From: Chroococcopsis sp964623815
Lineage (GTDB): Bacteria > Cyanobacteriota > Cyanobacteriia > Cyanobacteriales > Microcystaceae
Direction: 5' to 3'
Assembly: GCA_964623815.1 (NCBI GenBank)
Contig: CAZUVR010000001.1
Location: 1-64,000, forward strand
Length of the DNA stretch: 64,000 nt
The position numbers and the translations under genes were made by a program. Below, one piece after another: positions 9,174 through 18,710 of the stretch. Below the pieces are notes generated by a model that saw nothing but the letters and a program-made list of their open reading frames with translations, did not search any database and had not been told where the DNA came from. Every line of letters starts with the position of its first letter. Position 1 is the stretch's first letter.

Positions 9174-12100
9174 TTATGGTTCGATCACTTCAGCCATAAT
9201 TCCATCTGGCGGGAATGTAAATAGGGCCTTGCCCGCTACTAAGGGCGATCGATCTTGACGGTATCGGAGCAATCTCCGCACAGCTTCCCGATCCCAACCG
9301 GAGCGAGATTCGGTTCGCGTTATTAAGGCGGCCAGGGCTATACGGCGTAACTTCTCATCTTCGCTGACGGCTAAAGCGTCTTCTAACTCCCGCATACCTT
9401 GCCCATCGCCCCACCATTGGTTAAAAAACTTGTTGATAGCCATGATAGCGGTGTTCAAGGCATCGGCGTGTAATTCTCCCCTGTTGTTAAGCTCGGTGAA
9501 AAATCCCGCTAATTCTCTCCAGGGGATAGCTGCGACAGCCAATTCTACTCTTAAAGAAACGGTCATAATATCGCTCTCGAGTAGGGATAAAGTAGCCCTG
9601 ACAAGCGGTAAATATTCTTTTTGGTAACAATTCCCCAGACCCTGCAGGGAAGCGACGATAATCTGTAAATTACGCCGGTTAAGCAAAATATTTTTAATAC
9701 CGTCAATTATGGAATTCGTAGCCGCGTAGTTAGAGAAAACCAGAGCCGCCGCCGCTTCTACCTCATCAATATAGGGGGAATTGAATCCTTTTAGTAGTGA
9801 AGGTAATAATATGGCCTCCCCATCCGTAATGGGCGATCGGCGCAAATTTTGTAATACATCTAACCTCAGCTCTGGTTCAGGTCGATTTAATAAACGCGCC
9901 AATAAGCCTAGCCATCGAATTTTAGTCGTCGCCGATAATCTATCCACCGGGGTTCTGCCTACCATAGAAGCGATCGCTACATCACCCTTATCGGCGTAAT
10001 CTTCCAATACCTCCCAAGTTTTCCCTTTTTCTAAAAATTCCCATAAGCCTCTCAGTAGAGCGATACTCACGTCACGGTGTAAATCCCTTTCGTTCCAGGC
10101 CAATAACTCTAGATAAGCAGATTCGGATTTTAAATCACCCAACAAGCGGACGATTTCTTTAGCAACGGTGACTTTCTCGGAATTAACCTCTTTAAGAATC
10201 GATAAAGCCCTATCCGGGGGCATTTCCATCAAACAACGACGTAGGGCGTAAATAGCGATTCTAGCTCGCTCATCTTCTAAAGCTCGGAGTAAAAACGGCA
10301 CACCCCGCCCGTCGTCCAATCGAGACAGAGCGCGTATGGCCCTATCCCTAATCGCCGAGTGCGGATTATCCCGACTTGCCAATTCAAATAATCTCGTCGG
10401 TTCGATCGCTGGTAACAGGGATATTCCTTCTATGGCGTTCCATATAGAAGGAATATCCCTCTCTTGGTCTTTTGTTAACTCCTCTAGACAACCGGCGTAG
10501 ATAATTTGTTGTTGCAATGTCCAGCGAAAGAAACCCCCTGTGAAATAGGGAACGAAACGGGTTTTACCGGTGCTGTATTTTCCCTCGTAGGCGGTTTGCC
10601 CCAAAAATGGCGTGAGTAAATCTTGCCGCTGGCGGTGAATATATTGATTGACCACCGACAGAGTGAACCAACTCCGATCCTGTGTTAGCAACCGGGGAAT
10701 TAAGTCAGGTAATCTATCCCTTCTATATTGATTGAATATCCCGAGTATTCCCTCTGCTATCCATTGATGACGAGTCTCCCTTAAGATTTGCTCTAAAAGC
10801 TCGACCAATCCGTCAAAAACTTCTAACCGCTTGCCGAAACTATTAGCCGCAGCGATAACGTTTAACTCCTTCTCTATAGCGGCCCAAGAGCGAAATACCG
10901 GGAGTAATAGGGGGGCGATTCGTCCGACGGAACGATCGTCAAGACTACCGCCTAGATTGTAAAAGTTCATCCTACCTCTAGCCGCCACGAACTTAAATAA
11001 CCACTGAGCTGACCACTGGGGGTGAAAAGGTAAAATACGGATGACGATACGTTGGGCCTCCCCGGTCGTTCCTTCGCTCAAGTCGGCCGCTTCTATGGCG
11101 GCGCTTAATATTTCTCCTAAAGCCGTTAAATATTCCTCTTTCCAGATTCCCGGGGGTAGAGCGGCTAGACCTTCGAGCATGGCGCATCTCACCGGATCTT
11201 GTTCGTTACGACGCTCTCGGATAATCTTCAGTAAATCGCTCAAACGGGAGCGATGGTATCGAGTCGCCTTGATCAGAGAGGTTAGCGCCAATATTCTCAG
11301 GGCGGCATCGGGATTATTTAGATAAGGTTCTACAATGTCTCTGGCTTCATCTGGGGGTAGTAGGGCGGCGTAGGGAAGCCTTTCACGGGGGCGGGTAGCT
11401 AACCGGGGTAACTGTAGATGGTACCTGGCTTCTTTTTCCCTGATGGCTCGGGGTAATAATTGGATTATATCGATCGATAAACAACCGTGTCTATCGCGCC
11501 AACCCCGACCATGACTTTCATATATGATCGCTCTCTCTTGGGGTTTTAATTTAGGAAGCCACTGAGAATAATAACTAACTGCGTGGTTCTTGTTAGTTAT
11601 TAAATCTTGCAATAATTCCAAGGGTAATTTATGGGCTACATTATTGAGATCGATATTTCTATTGCTATAATTAATGATTAATCTGGAGATCTCTACTGGA
11701 TAGTAGTAAACCAAGTTTTGAAAATATAATTGAGCGAAACAAGGGTGAGTAGCTAAATTTTCTATTAAATTTAGACTCGCTTGAGGACGTAATTCTATAA
11801 TTATGTTGATAAGATTATTAAAAATAAAAACAAATCGACTATCTTTAGCTCCAGCGGTTTCAGCATACTTTTTTAAAATGGAGATAGTAATATCGGGATG
11901 AAACCGCGCTAATCTCTCCCATTCAGAAGTACTATCACGTTCTAATATTCTGTCGAGATTATGGGTGACTAATTCTGGTGAGCCGTAGATTAACAGAGTA
12001 TCTATATTAATTTCTTCTCGCGCGCTCAGTGTATTTAAAAACTCATCTATCGGTGTTAGGCGTTGCCGCCGTCGTGAGTAGTTCAATAAAAGGATACGCT

Positions 12101-12404
12101 CTTTTAAATTAATGCTTTCCAACGCTTGGATAATTTGCTCATCACTACCGACGAGGGAAATAAGATCTAAAGCCATACACCGGATAGTGCGAGAATTATC
12201 AGCAATAGCGGTTAATACTCTCTCGGCGTTGTAGCTACCGTGACAGGAATACAAACCTAGTAACCTTTCGTAATGATTACCTTTTTGTAAGTCATCTATG
12301 AAAGAAACCACGGCGAGATCGTCTTTTTCCCGCCTACCAAGTTCGATCATCTCTCTGACGCGATCGTTATGAGTGAGGTTCTCTAAGTTTTTCAGTAATA
12401 GCAC
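9174..12404 (-). CDS. large HEAT-repeat protein, hypothetical
   Basis: This 1076-residue protein is almost wholly helical, with many HEAT/ARM-like helix pairs. Clear examples are IADNSRTIRCMALDLISLVG near residues 67-86, NNPDAALRILALTSLIKATR near 357-376, DNPHSAIRDRAIRALSRLDD near 669-688, and the DERARIAIYALRRCL repeat that follows it. No catalytic motif, signal peptide or membrane helix is seen. HEAT arrays are scaffolds, so a binding role is the reasonable inference; partners are unknown. Long HEAT proteins also occur as phycobilin lyase relatives, but the phycobilin-binding motifs and small size of those are absent here. It lies downstream of gltB on the same strand, separated by a terminator. 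Confidence 0.7.
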   Translation of the reverse strand: MLLLKNLENLTHNDRVREMIELGRREKDDLAVVSFIDDLQKGNHYERLLGLYSCHGSYNAERVLTAIADNSRTIRCMALDLISLVGSDEQIIQALESINLKERILLLNYSRRRQRLTPIDEFLNTLSAREEINIDTLLIYGSPELVTHNLDRILERDSTSEWERLARFHPDITISILKKYAETAGAKDSRFVFIFNNLINIIIELRPQASLNLIENLATHPCFAQLYFQNLVYYYPVEISRLIINYSNRNIDLNNVAHKLPLELLQDLITNKNHAVSYYSQWLPKLKPQERAIIYESHGRGWRDRHGCLSIDIIQLLPRAIREKEARYHLQLPRLATRPRERLPYAALLPPDEARDIVEPYLNNPDAALRILALTSLIKATRYHRSRLSDLLKIIRERRNEQDPVRCAMLEGLAALPPGIWKEEYLTALGEILSAAIEAADLSEGTTGEAQRIVIRILPFHPQWSAQWLFKFVAARGRMNFYNLGGSLDDRSVGRIAPLLLPVFRSWAAIEKELNVIAAANSFGKRLEVFDGLVELLEQILRETRHQWIAEGILGIFNQYRRDRLPDLIPRLLTQDRSWFTLSVVNQYIHRQRQDLLTPFLGQTAYEGKYSTGKTRFVPYFTGGFFRWTLQQQIIYAGCLEELTKDQERDIPSIWNAIEGISLLPAIEPTRLFELASRDNPHSAIRDRAIRALSRLDDGRGVPFLLRALEDERARIAIYALRRCLMEMPPDRALSILKEVNSEKVTVAKEIVRLLGDLKSESAYLELLAWNERDLHRDVSIALLRGLWEFLEKGKTWEVLEDYADKGDVAIASMVGRTPVDRLSATTKIRWLGLLARLLNRPEPELRLDVLQNLRRSPITDGEAILLPSLLKGFNSPYIDEVEAAAALVFSNYAATNSIIDGIKNILLNRRNLQIIVASLQGLGNCYQKEYLPLVRATLSLLESDIMTVSLRVELAVAAIPWRELAGFFTELNNRGELHADALNTAIMAINKFFNQWWGDGQGMRELEDALAVSEDEKLRRIALAALITRTESRSGWDREAVRRLLRYRQDRSPLVAGKALFTFPPDGIMAEVIEP

Positions 12405-12423
12405 TTATTTTCCATAGCAATCA

Positions 12424-12463
12424 GAAATAAAAGTCGTGGGGACACTCCGAGAGACATCCCCAC
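12424..12463 (-). terminator. gltB transcription terminator
   Basis: On the minus strand, immediately after the gltB stop, GTGGGGA pairs with TCCCCAC (12436-12463 in plus coordinates). An inner TCTC/GGAG pairing extends it, and a CTTTTATTT tract follows at 12424-12433. This is a standard Rho-independent form. Confidence 0.75.
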
Positions 12464-12476
12464 CAACAGTAAACCG

Positions 12477-15400
12477 TTAACCTCCCCCGATGCGAGATAC
12501 ATCACGGGCGTTAGCTTCAAAAGCAGCCGAGAGGGCATCGTCACCGGTTAAACCGGAAGACAAAGCATCCTGAATACACTGCAGCATCCGCTTATAATCC
12601 TTCGGCATGACCTTAACGAACTTGGGTAACATCTCATCCCAGTGATCCAATACCTCCGCAGCCTTATCACTGCCGGTGTATTGAACGTGACGCGCGATCA
12701 ACTCTTTGAGATCATTAATCTCCTCGGCATCTTCCAGCTTTTCTAAAGCCACCATCTGGGTATTACACCTGGTGGCGAAATCACCCGCCTCATCGAGAAT
12801 GTAAGCCACACCGCCGCTCATGCCCGCCGCAAAGTTGCGTCCAGTCGTACCGAGTACCACTACTTTACCGCCGGTCATATACTCACAAGCGTGATCGCCT
12901 ACACCCTCCACAACCGTATTAACGCCCGAGTTGCGCACACAGAAACGCTCACCCATCATGCCCCGAATATAGGCCTCGCCGCCGGTGGCACCGTAGAAAC
13001 CCACGTTACCGGCGATGATATTCTCTTCGGCGACAAAGGTAGACTGTCGGGGCGGATAGAGGATTATCTTACCGCCGCTAAGACCTTTCCCGAGATAGTC
13101 GTTAGCGTCTCCCTCTAACTCTAGGGTGACTCCTTTCGGTACGAACGCGCCGAAACTCTGGCCCGCACTGCCGTTAAAATGTAGATGAATTGTATCTTCC
13201 GGTAAGCCGTGCCAGTGGCGTTTTGTGATTTCGTTGCCGAGAATCGTTCCTACCACCCGGTTAATATTCTTGATCTCCAGATTAGCCGTAACTTTCTCCC
13301 CTTTTTCGATCGCATCCTTACACAGATCCAGCAATACGGTCATATCGAGGGATTTTTCTAAACCGTGATCCTGCGGAATCTGGCAATATAAGCCCACGGA
13401 AGGATCTACATCCGGTTGATAGAGGATTTTGGAGAAATCCAAACCTTTCGCCTTCCAGTGATCGATTGCCGATTTCGGCTCTAATACATCCGTCCTACCC
13501 ACCATCTCATTAATAGTGCGGAAGCCTAACTCGGCCATTATTTCCCGCATTTCCTGAGCGATGAACTTCATGAAATTGACGGTATACTCGGGATCACCTA
13601 AGAAGTGCTTGCGTAAATTGGGGTTTTGCGTCGCCACACCCACCGGACAGGTATTGAGATGACAGACGCGCATCATGATACAACCGAGAGTTACGAGCGG
13701 CGCGGTGGCAAAGCCGAACTCTTCGGCACCGAGTAAGGCTGCTATAGCCACATCGCGCCCCGTCTTCATCTGTCCGTCAGTTTCTACTACAATCCGACTG
13801 CGGAGATTATTTAAAACTAGGGTTTGGTGAGTTTCGGCTAAGCCTAATTCCCAGGGTAAACCAGCGTGTTTGATCGAGGTTTGGGGTGAGGCACCGGTGC
13901 CACCGTCGAAACCGGAGATTAACACTACATCGGCGTGAGCTTTCGCCACACCGGCGGCGATCGTTCCAACTCCTACTTCCGACACTAATTTAACGCTGAT
14001 TCTCGCCTCACGATTGGCGTTTTTCAAATCGTGGATTAATTCGGCTAAATCCTCGATCGAATATATATCGTGGTGGGGCGGCGGTGAAATCAAGCCCACA
14101 CCGGGGGTAGAGTGGCGCACTTTGGCGATCCAAGGATATACTTTCCCGCCTGGTAATTGTCCGCCTTCACCCGGTTTCGCGCCTTGAGCCATTTTGATTT
14201 GTATTTCCCGGGCTTGAGATAAATACAGACTCGTCACCCCAAAACGTCCGGAAGCTACTTGCTTGATGGCGCTATTCTTCGAGTCGCCCCGCTCATTAGT
14301 CCAGGTGTACCGTTCTGGATCTTCCCCGCCCTCGCCAGTGTTAGACTTACCGCCGATGCGGTTCATCGCTATGGCTAGGGCTTCGTGAGCTTCTTTGGAA
14401 ATCGAACCGTAACTCATCGCCCCGGTTTTAAAGCGTTTCATGATCGCTTCTACCGGTTCGACTTCTTCAATCGGTACGCTTTCGCGCTTCTTAAACTCCA
14501 GTAATCCCCGCAGGGTGAAGTATTTTTGATTCTGCTCGTTGACGAGGGAAGCGTATTTTTTATAGAGGGAATAATCGCCGTCTCTGGTGGCCCTCTGTAG
14601 GGTGTGAATCGCCTCGGGACTGAGTAGGTGCGCTTCGCCGTCTTTGCGCCACTGGTATTCCCCACCAGCTTCGAGAGTGTGACCGTTTACATCTCGATCG
14701 GGGAAGGCGTGTTCATGGCGTAAGATAGACTCACGAGCGATGACTTCTAAATCTGCCCCCTCGATGCGGGAGGCAGTCCAGGTGAAGTACTTATCAACTA
14801 CGGATTTATTCAAGCCGATAGCCTCGAATATTTGGGCACCCCGATAACTTTGTAGCGTAGAGATGCCGATCTTAGAAGCCACTTTGACAACGCCTTTCGT
14901 AGCTGACTTGATATAGTTTTTACAAGCCGTCTCATAATCGACGTTGAGTATTAAGCCATCCTGGATCATCTCGTTGATGGTTTCAAAAGCCAGATAAGGA
15001 TTGATCGCACCGCAACCGTAGCCGATTAAAGTGGCGAAGTGATGAACTTCTCTCGGTTCGCCAGATTCTAAAACTATGCCGATGCGGGTTCTTGTTCCTT
15101 TGCGGATCAGGTGATGGTGTAATCCGGATACTGCTAGTAGGGCGGGTATGGGAGCTTTCTCGGGATTCAAGCCGCGATCGCTCAATATAACTAGGTTGTA
15201 CCCCTCTTCAATTGCTTTGTCTACGGTCTCAAAAATGCTCTCTAATGTTTTTTCTAAACCTTTTACCCCATCTTTTGAGTTAAACAGGATAGACAGGGTT
15301 ATAGAGCGAAAACCGTTAGCGTTAATATTTTTCAGTTTGGCTAATTCGCCATTACTGAGAATCGGGGTTTTCAGCTTAATTAAATGGCAGCTATCCGGAT

Positions 15401-17063
15401 GGGGTTCTAAGAGATTTTTTTCCGCTCCGATAGTGGTAATCGCCGAAGTAATAATTTCTTCCCGGATTGAGTCGATCGGCGGGTTGGTGACTTGAGCGAA
15501 TAATTGCTGGAAGTAGTCGTAAAGGAGCTTAGGTTTATCAGAAAGCACCGATAGGGGCGTATCCGTTCCCATCGCGCCCACCGCTTCGACACCATCCCTC
15601 GCCATCGGACTCATAAGTAAACGAATCTGCTCGAAGGTGTAGCCGAAGCTCATCTGCCTTTGAATCAGGCTCATAGTTTCGGGTTCGGGTATTTCCGAAG
15701 ATTCCGGTAGCTTAGAGATGTCTACTAAATTCTCATCCAACCATTTTTGATAGGGTTCGGCACCCGCTATGGTGTTTTTAATTTCTTCATCCGCTACGAT
15801 GCGCCCTTCTTTGGTGTTGACGAGGAACATCCGCCCCGGTTGTAAACGCCCTTTAAAGGCGACGCGCTCCGGTTCTATGGGTAATACTCCCGCCTCACTG
15901 GCCATTATTACTAAATCATCTTTGGTGACGTAGTAGCGGGAAGGCCTTAAGCCGTTTCTATCGAGTACCGCCCCCATCATCGTGCCATCGGTAAAAGCGA
16001 TCGCTGCTGGGCCGTCCCAAGGTTCCATCAAACAGGAATGGTACTCGTAGAAAGCCTTTTTCTCTGGACTCATGGACTCGTGGCCCGCCCAAGGTTCCGG
16101 CACCATCATCATCATCGCATGAGGTAAGGATCTACCTGCTAATACGAGCAACTCTAAGGCATTATCGAAGATGAGCGAATCACTACCGTCTATATTAATT
16201 ACGGGATTCACTTTCTTGAGATCATCCCCGAATAGTCCCGATTTAAAGAGAGATTGACGGGCGTGCATCCAGTTGATGTTACCCCGGAGAGTGTTGATCT
16301 CACCGTTGTGGGCGATGTAGCGATAGGGGTGCGATCGTTCCCAACTGGGGAAAGTATTAGTACTAAAGCGAGAGTGAACTAATCCTAAAGCGCTTTCCAC
16401 GTCTGGATCTTGTAGATCGGGGAAATATTGCCCCACCTGTACCGGCATTAACATCCCTTTATAGGATATGGTACGGGCGGACATGGTGCAGGGATACCAG
16501 TAGGTATTGATTCCCGAGCTTCTCAGGGCACTATGGGAGCGTTTTCTGATTACATAAAGCTTGCGCTCAAAAGCTAATTCATCGCTCAAACTTTCGGGGC
16601 GAGCAATGAATACTTGCTGGGTGAAAGGCTCACTGTTTTTAGCGATACTTCCCAAAGAACTATTATCGGTGGGTACATCCCTCCAGCCCAACACCTGTAA
16701 GCCTTCTTCGGTGACGATCTGCTCGAATATCTGACAACTTTGCCGTCTGCTCTCGCTATCGGGTGAGGTGTAGATATGACCTACCCCATACTGTCCCTCA
16801 TCGGGTAGGTCGAATTTACCAGAGGTTACTTTCTTAAAGAATTTATGGGGGATTTGCATTAATATCCCCGCCCCGTCTCCGGTGTTGGCTTCGCATCCAC
16901 AGGCACCCCGATGGTCTAAATTGAGGAGAATTGTTAGGGCTTGTTCTACTATGGCGTGTGATTTCGTTCCCTGTTTATGAACGATAAATCCAACACCACA
17001 AGCGTCATGCTCGAACTGGGGATCGTATAGTCCTTGTTTAATGGGCAGTTCGTTACTAGTCAT
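12477..17063 (-). CDS. gltB: glutamate synthase large subunit, GltB (NAD(P)H-type) form
   Basis: This 1528-residue GOGAT converts glutamine plus 2-oxoglutarate into two glutamates in nitrogen assimilation. After a 21-residue propeptide, Cys22 (HDACGVGF) is the class II amidotransferase nucleophile. The synthase domain carries FMN-site motifs (AQGAKPGEGGQLPG; SGFDGGTGAS) and the [3Fe-4S] cysteines in CIMMRVCHLNTC near residue 1130. The C-terminal Gly-rich beta-helix (GLSGGKII; GATGGEAYIRG) is present. The segment between GEGGEDPERY and SAIKQVASGRFG is short. Ferredoxin-dependent GlsF enzymes carry an extra loop of about 25 residues there, so this looks like the GltB form. No gltD lies in the window. 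A terminator follows. Confidence 0.88.
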   Translation of the reverse strand: MTSNELPIKQGLYDPQFEHDACGVGFIVHKQGTKSHAIVEQALTILLNLDHRGACGCEANTGDGAGILMQIPHKFFKKVTSGKFDLPDEGQYGVGHIYTSPDSESRRQSCQIFEQIVTEEGLQVLGWRDVPTDNSSLGSIAKNSEPFTQQVFIARPESLSDELAFERKLYVIRKRSHSALRSSGINTYWYPCTMSARTISYKGMLMPVQVGQYFPDLQDPDVESALGLVHSRFSTNTFPSWERSHPYRYIAHNGEINTLRGNINWMHARQSLFKSGLFGDDLKKVNPVINIDGSDSLIFDNALELLVLAGRSLPHAMMMMVPEPWAGHESMSPEKKAFYEYHSCLMEPWDGPAAIAFTDGTMMGAVLDRNGLRPSRYYVTKDDLVIMASEAGVLPIEPERVAFKGRLQPGRMFLVNTKEGRIVADEEIKNTIAGAEPYQKWLDENLVDISKLPESSEIPEPETMSLIQRQMSFGYTFEQIRLLMSPMARDGVEAVGAMGTDTPLSVLSDKPKLLYDYFQQLFAQVTNPPIDSIREEIITSAITTIGAEKNLLEPHPDSCHLIKLKTPILSNGELAKLKNINANGFRSITLSILFNSKDGVKGLEKTLESIFETVDKAIEEGYNLVILSDRGLNPEKAPIPALLAVSGLHHHLIRKGTRTRIGIVLESGEPREVHHFATLIGYGCGAINPYLAFETINEMIQDGLILNVDYETACKNYIKSATKGVVKVASKIGISTLQSYRGAQIFEAIGLNKSVVDKYFTWTASRIEGADLEVIARESILRHEHAFPDRDVNGHTLEAGGEYQWRKDGEAHLLSPEAIHTLQRATRDGDYSLYKKYASLVNEQNQKYFTLRGLLEFKKRESVPIEEVEPVEAIMKRFKTGAMSYGSISKEAHEALAIAMNRIGGKSNTGEGGEDPERYTWTNERGDSKNSAIKQVASGRFGVTSLYLSQAREIQIKMAQGAKPGEGGQLPGGKVYPWIAKVRHSTPGVGLISPPPHHDIYSIEDLAELIHDLKNANREARISVKLVSEVGVGTIAAGVAKAHADVVLISGFDGGTGASPQTSIKHAGLPWELGLAETHQTLVLNNLRSRIVVETDGQMKTGRDVAIAALLGAEEFGFATAPLVTLGCIMMRVCHLNTCPVGVATQNPNLRKHFLGDPEYTVNFMKFIAQEMREIMAELGFRTINEMVGRTDVLEPKSAIDHWKAKGLDFSKILYQPDVDPSVGLYCQIPQDHGLEKSLDMTVLLDLCKDAIEKGEKVTANLEIKNINRVVGTILGNEITKRHWHGLPEDTIHLHFNGSAGQSFGAFVPKGVTLELEGDANDYLGKGLSGGKIILYPPRQSTFVAEENIIAGNVGFYGATGGEAYIRGMMGERFCVRNSGVNTVVEGVGDHACEYMTGGKVVVLGTTGRNFAAGMSGGVAYILDEAGDFATRCNTQMVALEKLEDAEEINDLKELIARHVQYTGSDKAAEVLDHWDEMLPKFVKVMPKDYKRMLQCIQDALSSGLTGDDALSAAFEANARDVSRIGGG

Positions 17064-17167
17064 GTTCGATCGTCTATGGCTACAGGAGTAAGCTAATATA
17101 TCCCGTCTATTGTAATGACGATCACAGGACTCAACCGCTCTATCTTAAGGAAATAATCAGAAATTTA

Positions 17168-17198
17168 AGTGACTAGTGATCGCTAACCACTAGCCACT
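17168..17198. terminator. hairpin after the fasciclin gene
   Basis: AGTGACTAGTG (17168-17178) pairs with CACTAGCCACT (17188-17198) with one mismatch, just past the fasciclin gene stop. There is no strong U-run. The same motif (GTGACTAGTG, TAACCACT) recurs at 62658-62720, so this may be a repeat used as a terminator. Confidence 0.5.
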
Positions 17199-17202
17199 AA
17201 TC

Positions 17203-17748
17203 TTACAGATTCGGGGGCAAGATTACCTTATCGATCACGTGAATCACACCGTTACTAGCGTCTACGTCGGCACCGATGACATTAGCGTTGTTGACTTTCA
17301 CCTTACCGTCTTTAACCCTTATCGCCACTGGGCTTCCCTCAACGGTTTTCAGTTCTCCAGAGCGAAGGGATTTAGATTGTAAGTCTCCAGGTACTACGTG
17401 ATAAGTAAGAATTTGTCTTAATTGTTCCTTGTTTTCGGGCTTGAGTAACTCTTCTAAAGTCCCTTTTGGTAACGCTTCAAAAGCTGCGTTGGTAGGAGCG
17501 AAAACGGTGAGTTCGGTTGAACCGGATAAGGTTTCTACGAGTCCGGCGGCTTTTACCGCTTCTACTAAAATACTGAAGTTAGGATTCGAGGCGGCTATGT
17601 CAACGATCGTACTGGCTTTTTGCGCTACAACTTGACTCTCTCCTCTGCTTATTTTCGCGGGACACTCGGCTTGAGCGGGTAAAATCGGCGCTAAACCGGC
17701 TACCGCCACGGTAAGGGCTAAAGCTTTCGCTATTGATCGAGATTGCAT
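17203..17748 (-). CDS. secreted fasciclin (FAS1) domain protein
   Basis: The protein has 181 residues. A Sec signal peptide (KALALTVAVAGLAPILPAQA, cleavage near residue 27) is followed by one FAS1 domain. The domain shows both conserved boxes: H1 as LTVFAPTNAAFEALP near residues 83-97 and H2 as NGVIHVIDKVILPPNL at the C-terminus. The internal YHVVPGDLQSKSL is the usual family segment. FAS1 domains mediate adhesion or binding at the cell surface, so periplasmic or extracellular location is expected. It is monocistronic, with a hairpin after it and a 250-bp upstream gap containing a stem of CTTTACATTT/AAATGTAAAG near 17800-17835. Confidence 0.88.
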   Translation of the reverse strand: MQSRSIAKALALTVAVAGLAPILPAQAECPAKISRGESQVVAQKASTIVDIAASNPNFSILVEAVKAAGLVETLSGSTELTVFAPTNAAFEALPKGTLEELLKPENKEQLRQILTYHVVPGDLQSKSLRSGELKTVEGSPVAIRVKDGKVKVNNANVIGADVDASNGVIHVIDKVILPPNL

Positions 17749-17872
17749 ACTTTTTTACTCCACTCAATTTTGAATATTATCGATTGAGAATAATTTAATT
17801 ATTCTTTACATTTATTATTGTAAACAAATGTAAAGAAAGCGGCTAATCACAAAAGGTAGATATTCATGTGTT

Positions 17873-17986
17873 ATGATCGAATTGACTCGGACTCATGCGA
17901 TCGTGACGCTCAAATCTTGTCAGGACGTGATAGTAGCAGCAATACGAGATGCTTACGATAGGCGTGAACTCCGGGTCTCCCCGTAA
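17873..17986 (+). CDS. possible small ORF (37 aa), uncertain
   Basis: An ATG at 17873, preceded by AAAAGGTAGA, opens a 37-codon frame (MIELTRTHAIVTLKSCQDVI and on) ending TAA. The residue mix looks protein-like, but I know no homologue and it may be a leftover gene fragment or chance. It lies on the opposite strand to both neighbours, in the fasciclin gene upstream region. Confidence 0.2.
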   Translation: MIELTRTHAIVTLKSCQDVIVAAIRDAYDRRELRVSP

Positions 17987-17998
17987 TTATGATAATCA

Positions 17999-18592
17999 TT
18001 AAACAGATTTTTCCTTGGCGAGAACAAAGACACTGCCTTGATTTCCCCTACCGATACGTAAATCGGCATCTAAATAGGTTATTTCTAACCAGCCCCCAGA
18101 TTGAGGATTATCCTGAGTTATATCAACGGGTAACACTTTTTTACCTAATTCTAAAGCATCGATAAATTGTCTAGGGTTTTGATAGCCTACCAAGCGCTGT
18201 GAACCCACCATATAACGCTCGAATTTGACGTTAACGCGGCGATCGCTGACGGGTTCAAAGGTAGCGGCCACGCTGACGAAACCCTCTAAGAAAGGTACAC
18301 CGACTATCTCGGCGATATTGTAGAGTTTAGCGGAAGAAACCCGGATACATTGATAAATCTGGCCGAGTTGAAAAATGGGGAAACGATCGATCCCCAAAAT
18401 ACCCCTGCTGGTAGTGAATAATAAACGCCAATCCCCGTCTAATAACTCTTTAACTTCCAGTGGCTTAGTATTGGGGTTATGGTCTTCTAATTTTTCTACA
18501 GCCGAGAGAATTTTCACCTTATCGGTTTCGGTCATCAACAGGCCGCGATTCCTACCAGCCACCGCTTCTAATAATTTAGCTTTAAAGTCCAT
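17999..18592 (-). CDS. PAP/fibrillin (plastid lipid-associated) family protein
   Basis: About 197 residues match the cyanobacterial fibrillin pattern: an N-terminal LLEAVAGRNRGLLMTETDK, then the lipocalin-like core LLDGDWRLLFTTSRGILGIDR near residues 52-72, and a C-terminal LEITYLDADLRIGRGNQGSV ending. Fibrillins bind lipophilic molecules at thylakoids and lipid bodies. I choose the ATG at 18592 because homologues begin close to it; an in-frame GTG at 18622 would add a hydrophobic 10-residue extension. No signal peptide is seen. The gene is divergent from the ATPase gene that follows on the plus strand. Confidence 0.88.
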   Translation of the reverse strand: MDFKAKLLEAVAGRNRGLLMTETDKVKILSAVEKLEDHNPNTKPLEVKELLDGDWRLLFTTSRGILGIDRFPIFQLGQIYQCIRVSSAKLYNIAEIVGVPFLEGFVSVAATFEPVSDRRVNVKFERYMVGSQRLVGYQNPRQFIDALELGKKVLPVDITQDNPQSGGWLEITYLDADLRIGRGNQGSVFVLAKEKSV

Positions 18593-18710
18593 ATATACTA
18601 CTATAATAAGTACAATTGTCACCTATTTCTAATATAGTAGTGAGAAAAGAGAAGTGAGAAAAGTCCTCACTCCGAATTACTTACTCCTCCTATTTTGGGG
18701 TATCTTAACG

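Noticed and set aside
17981..18000. Fur-box-like ATTATGATAATCATT sequence
   Set aside because: It overlaps the fibrillin gene end and lies about 235 bp from the nearest start, so a regulatory role is unlikely from position.
17203..18592. Treating the fasciclin and fibrillin genes as one operon
   Set aside because: They are on the same strand but separated by about 250 bp with stem structures, so separate transcription is more likely.
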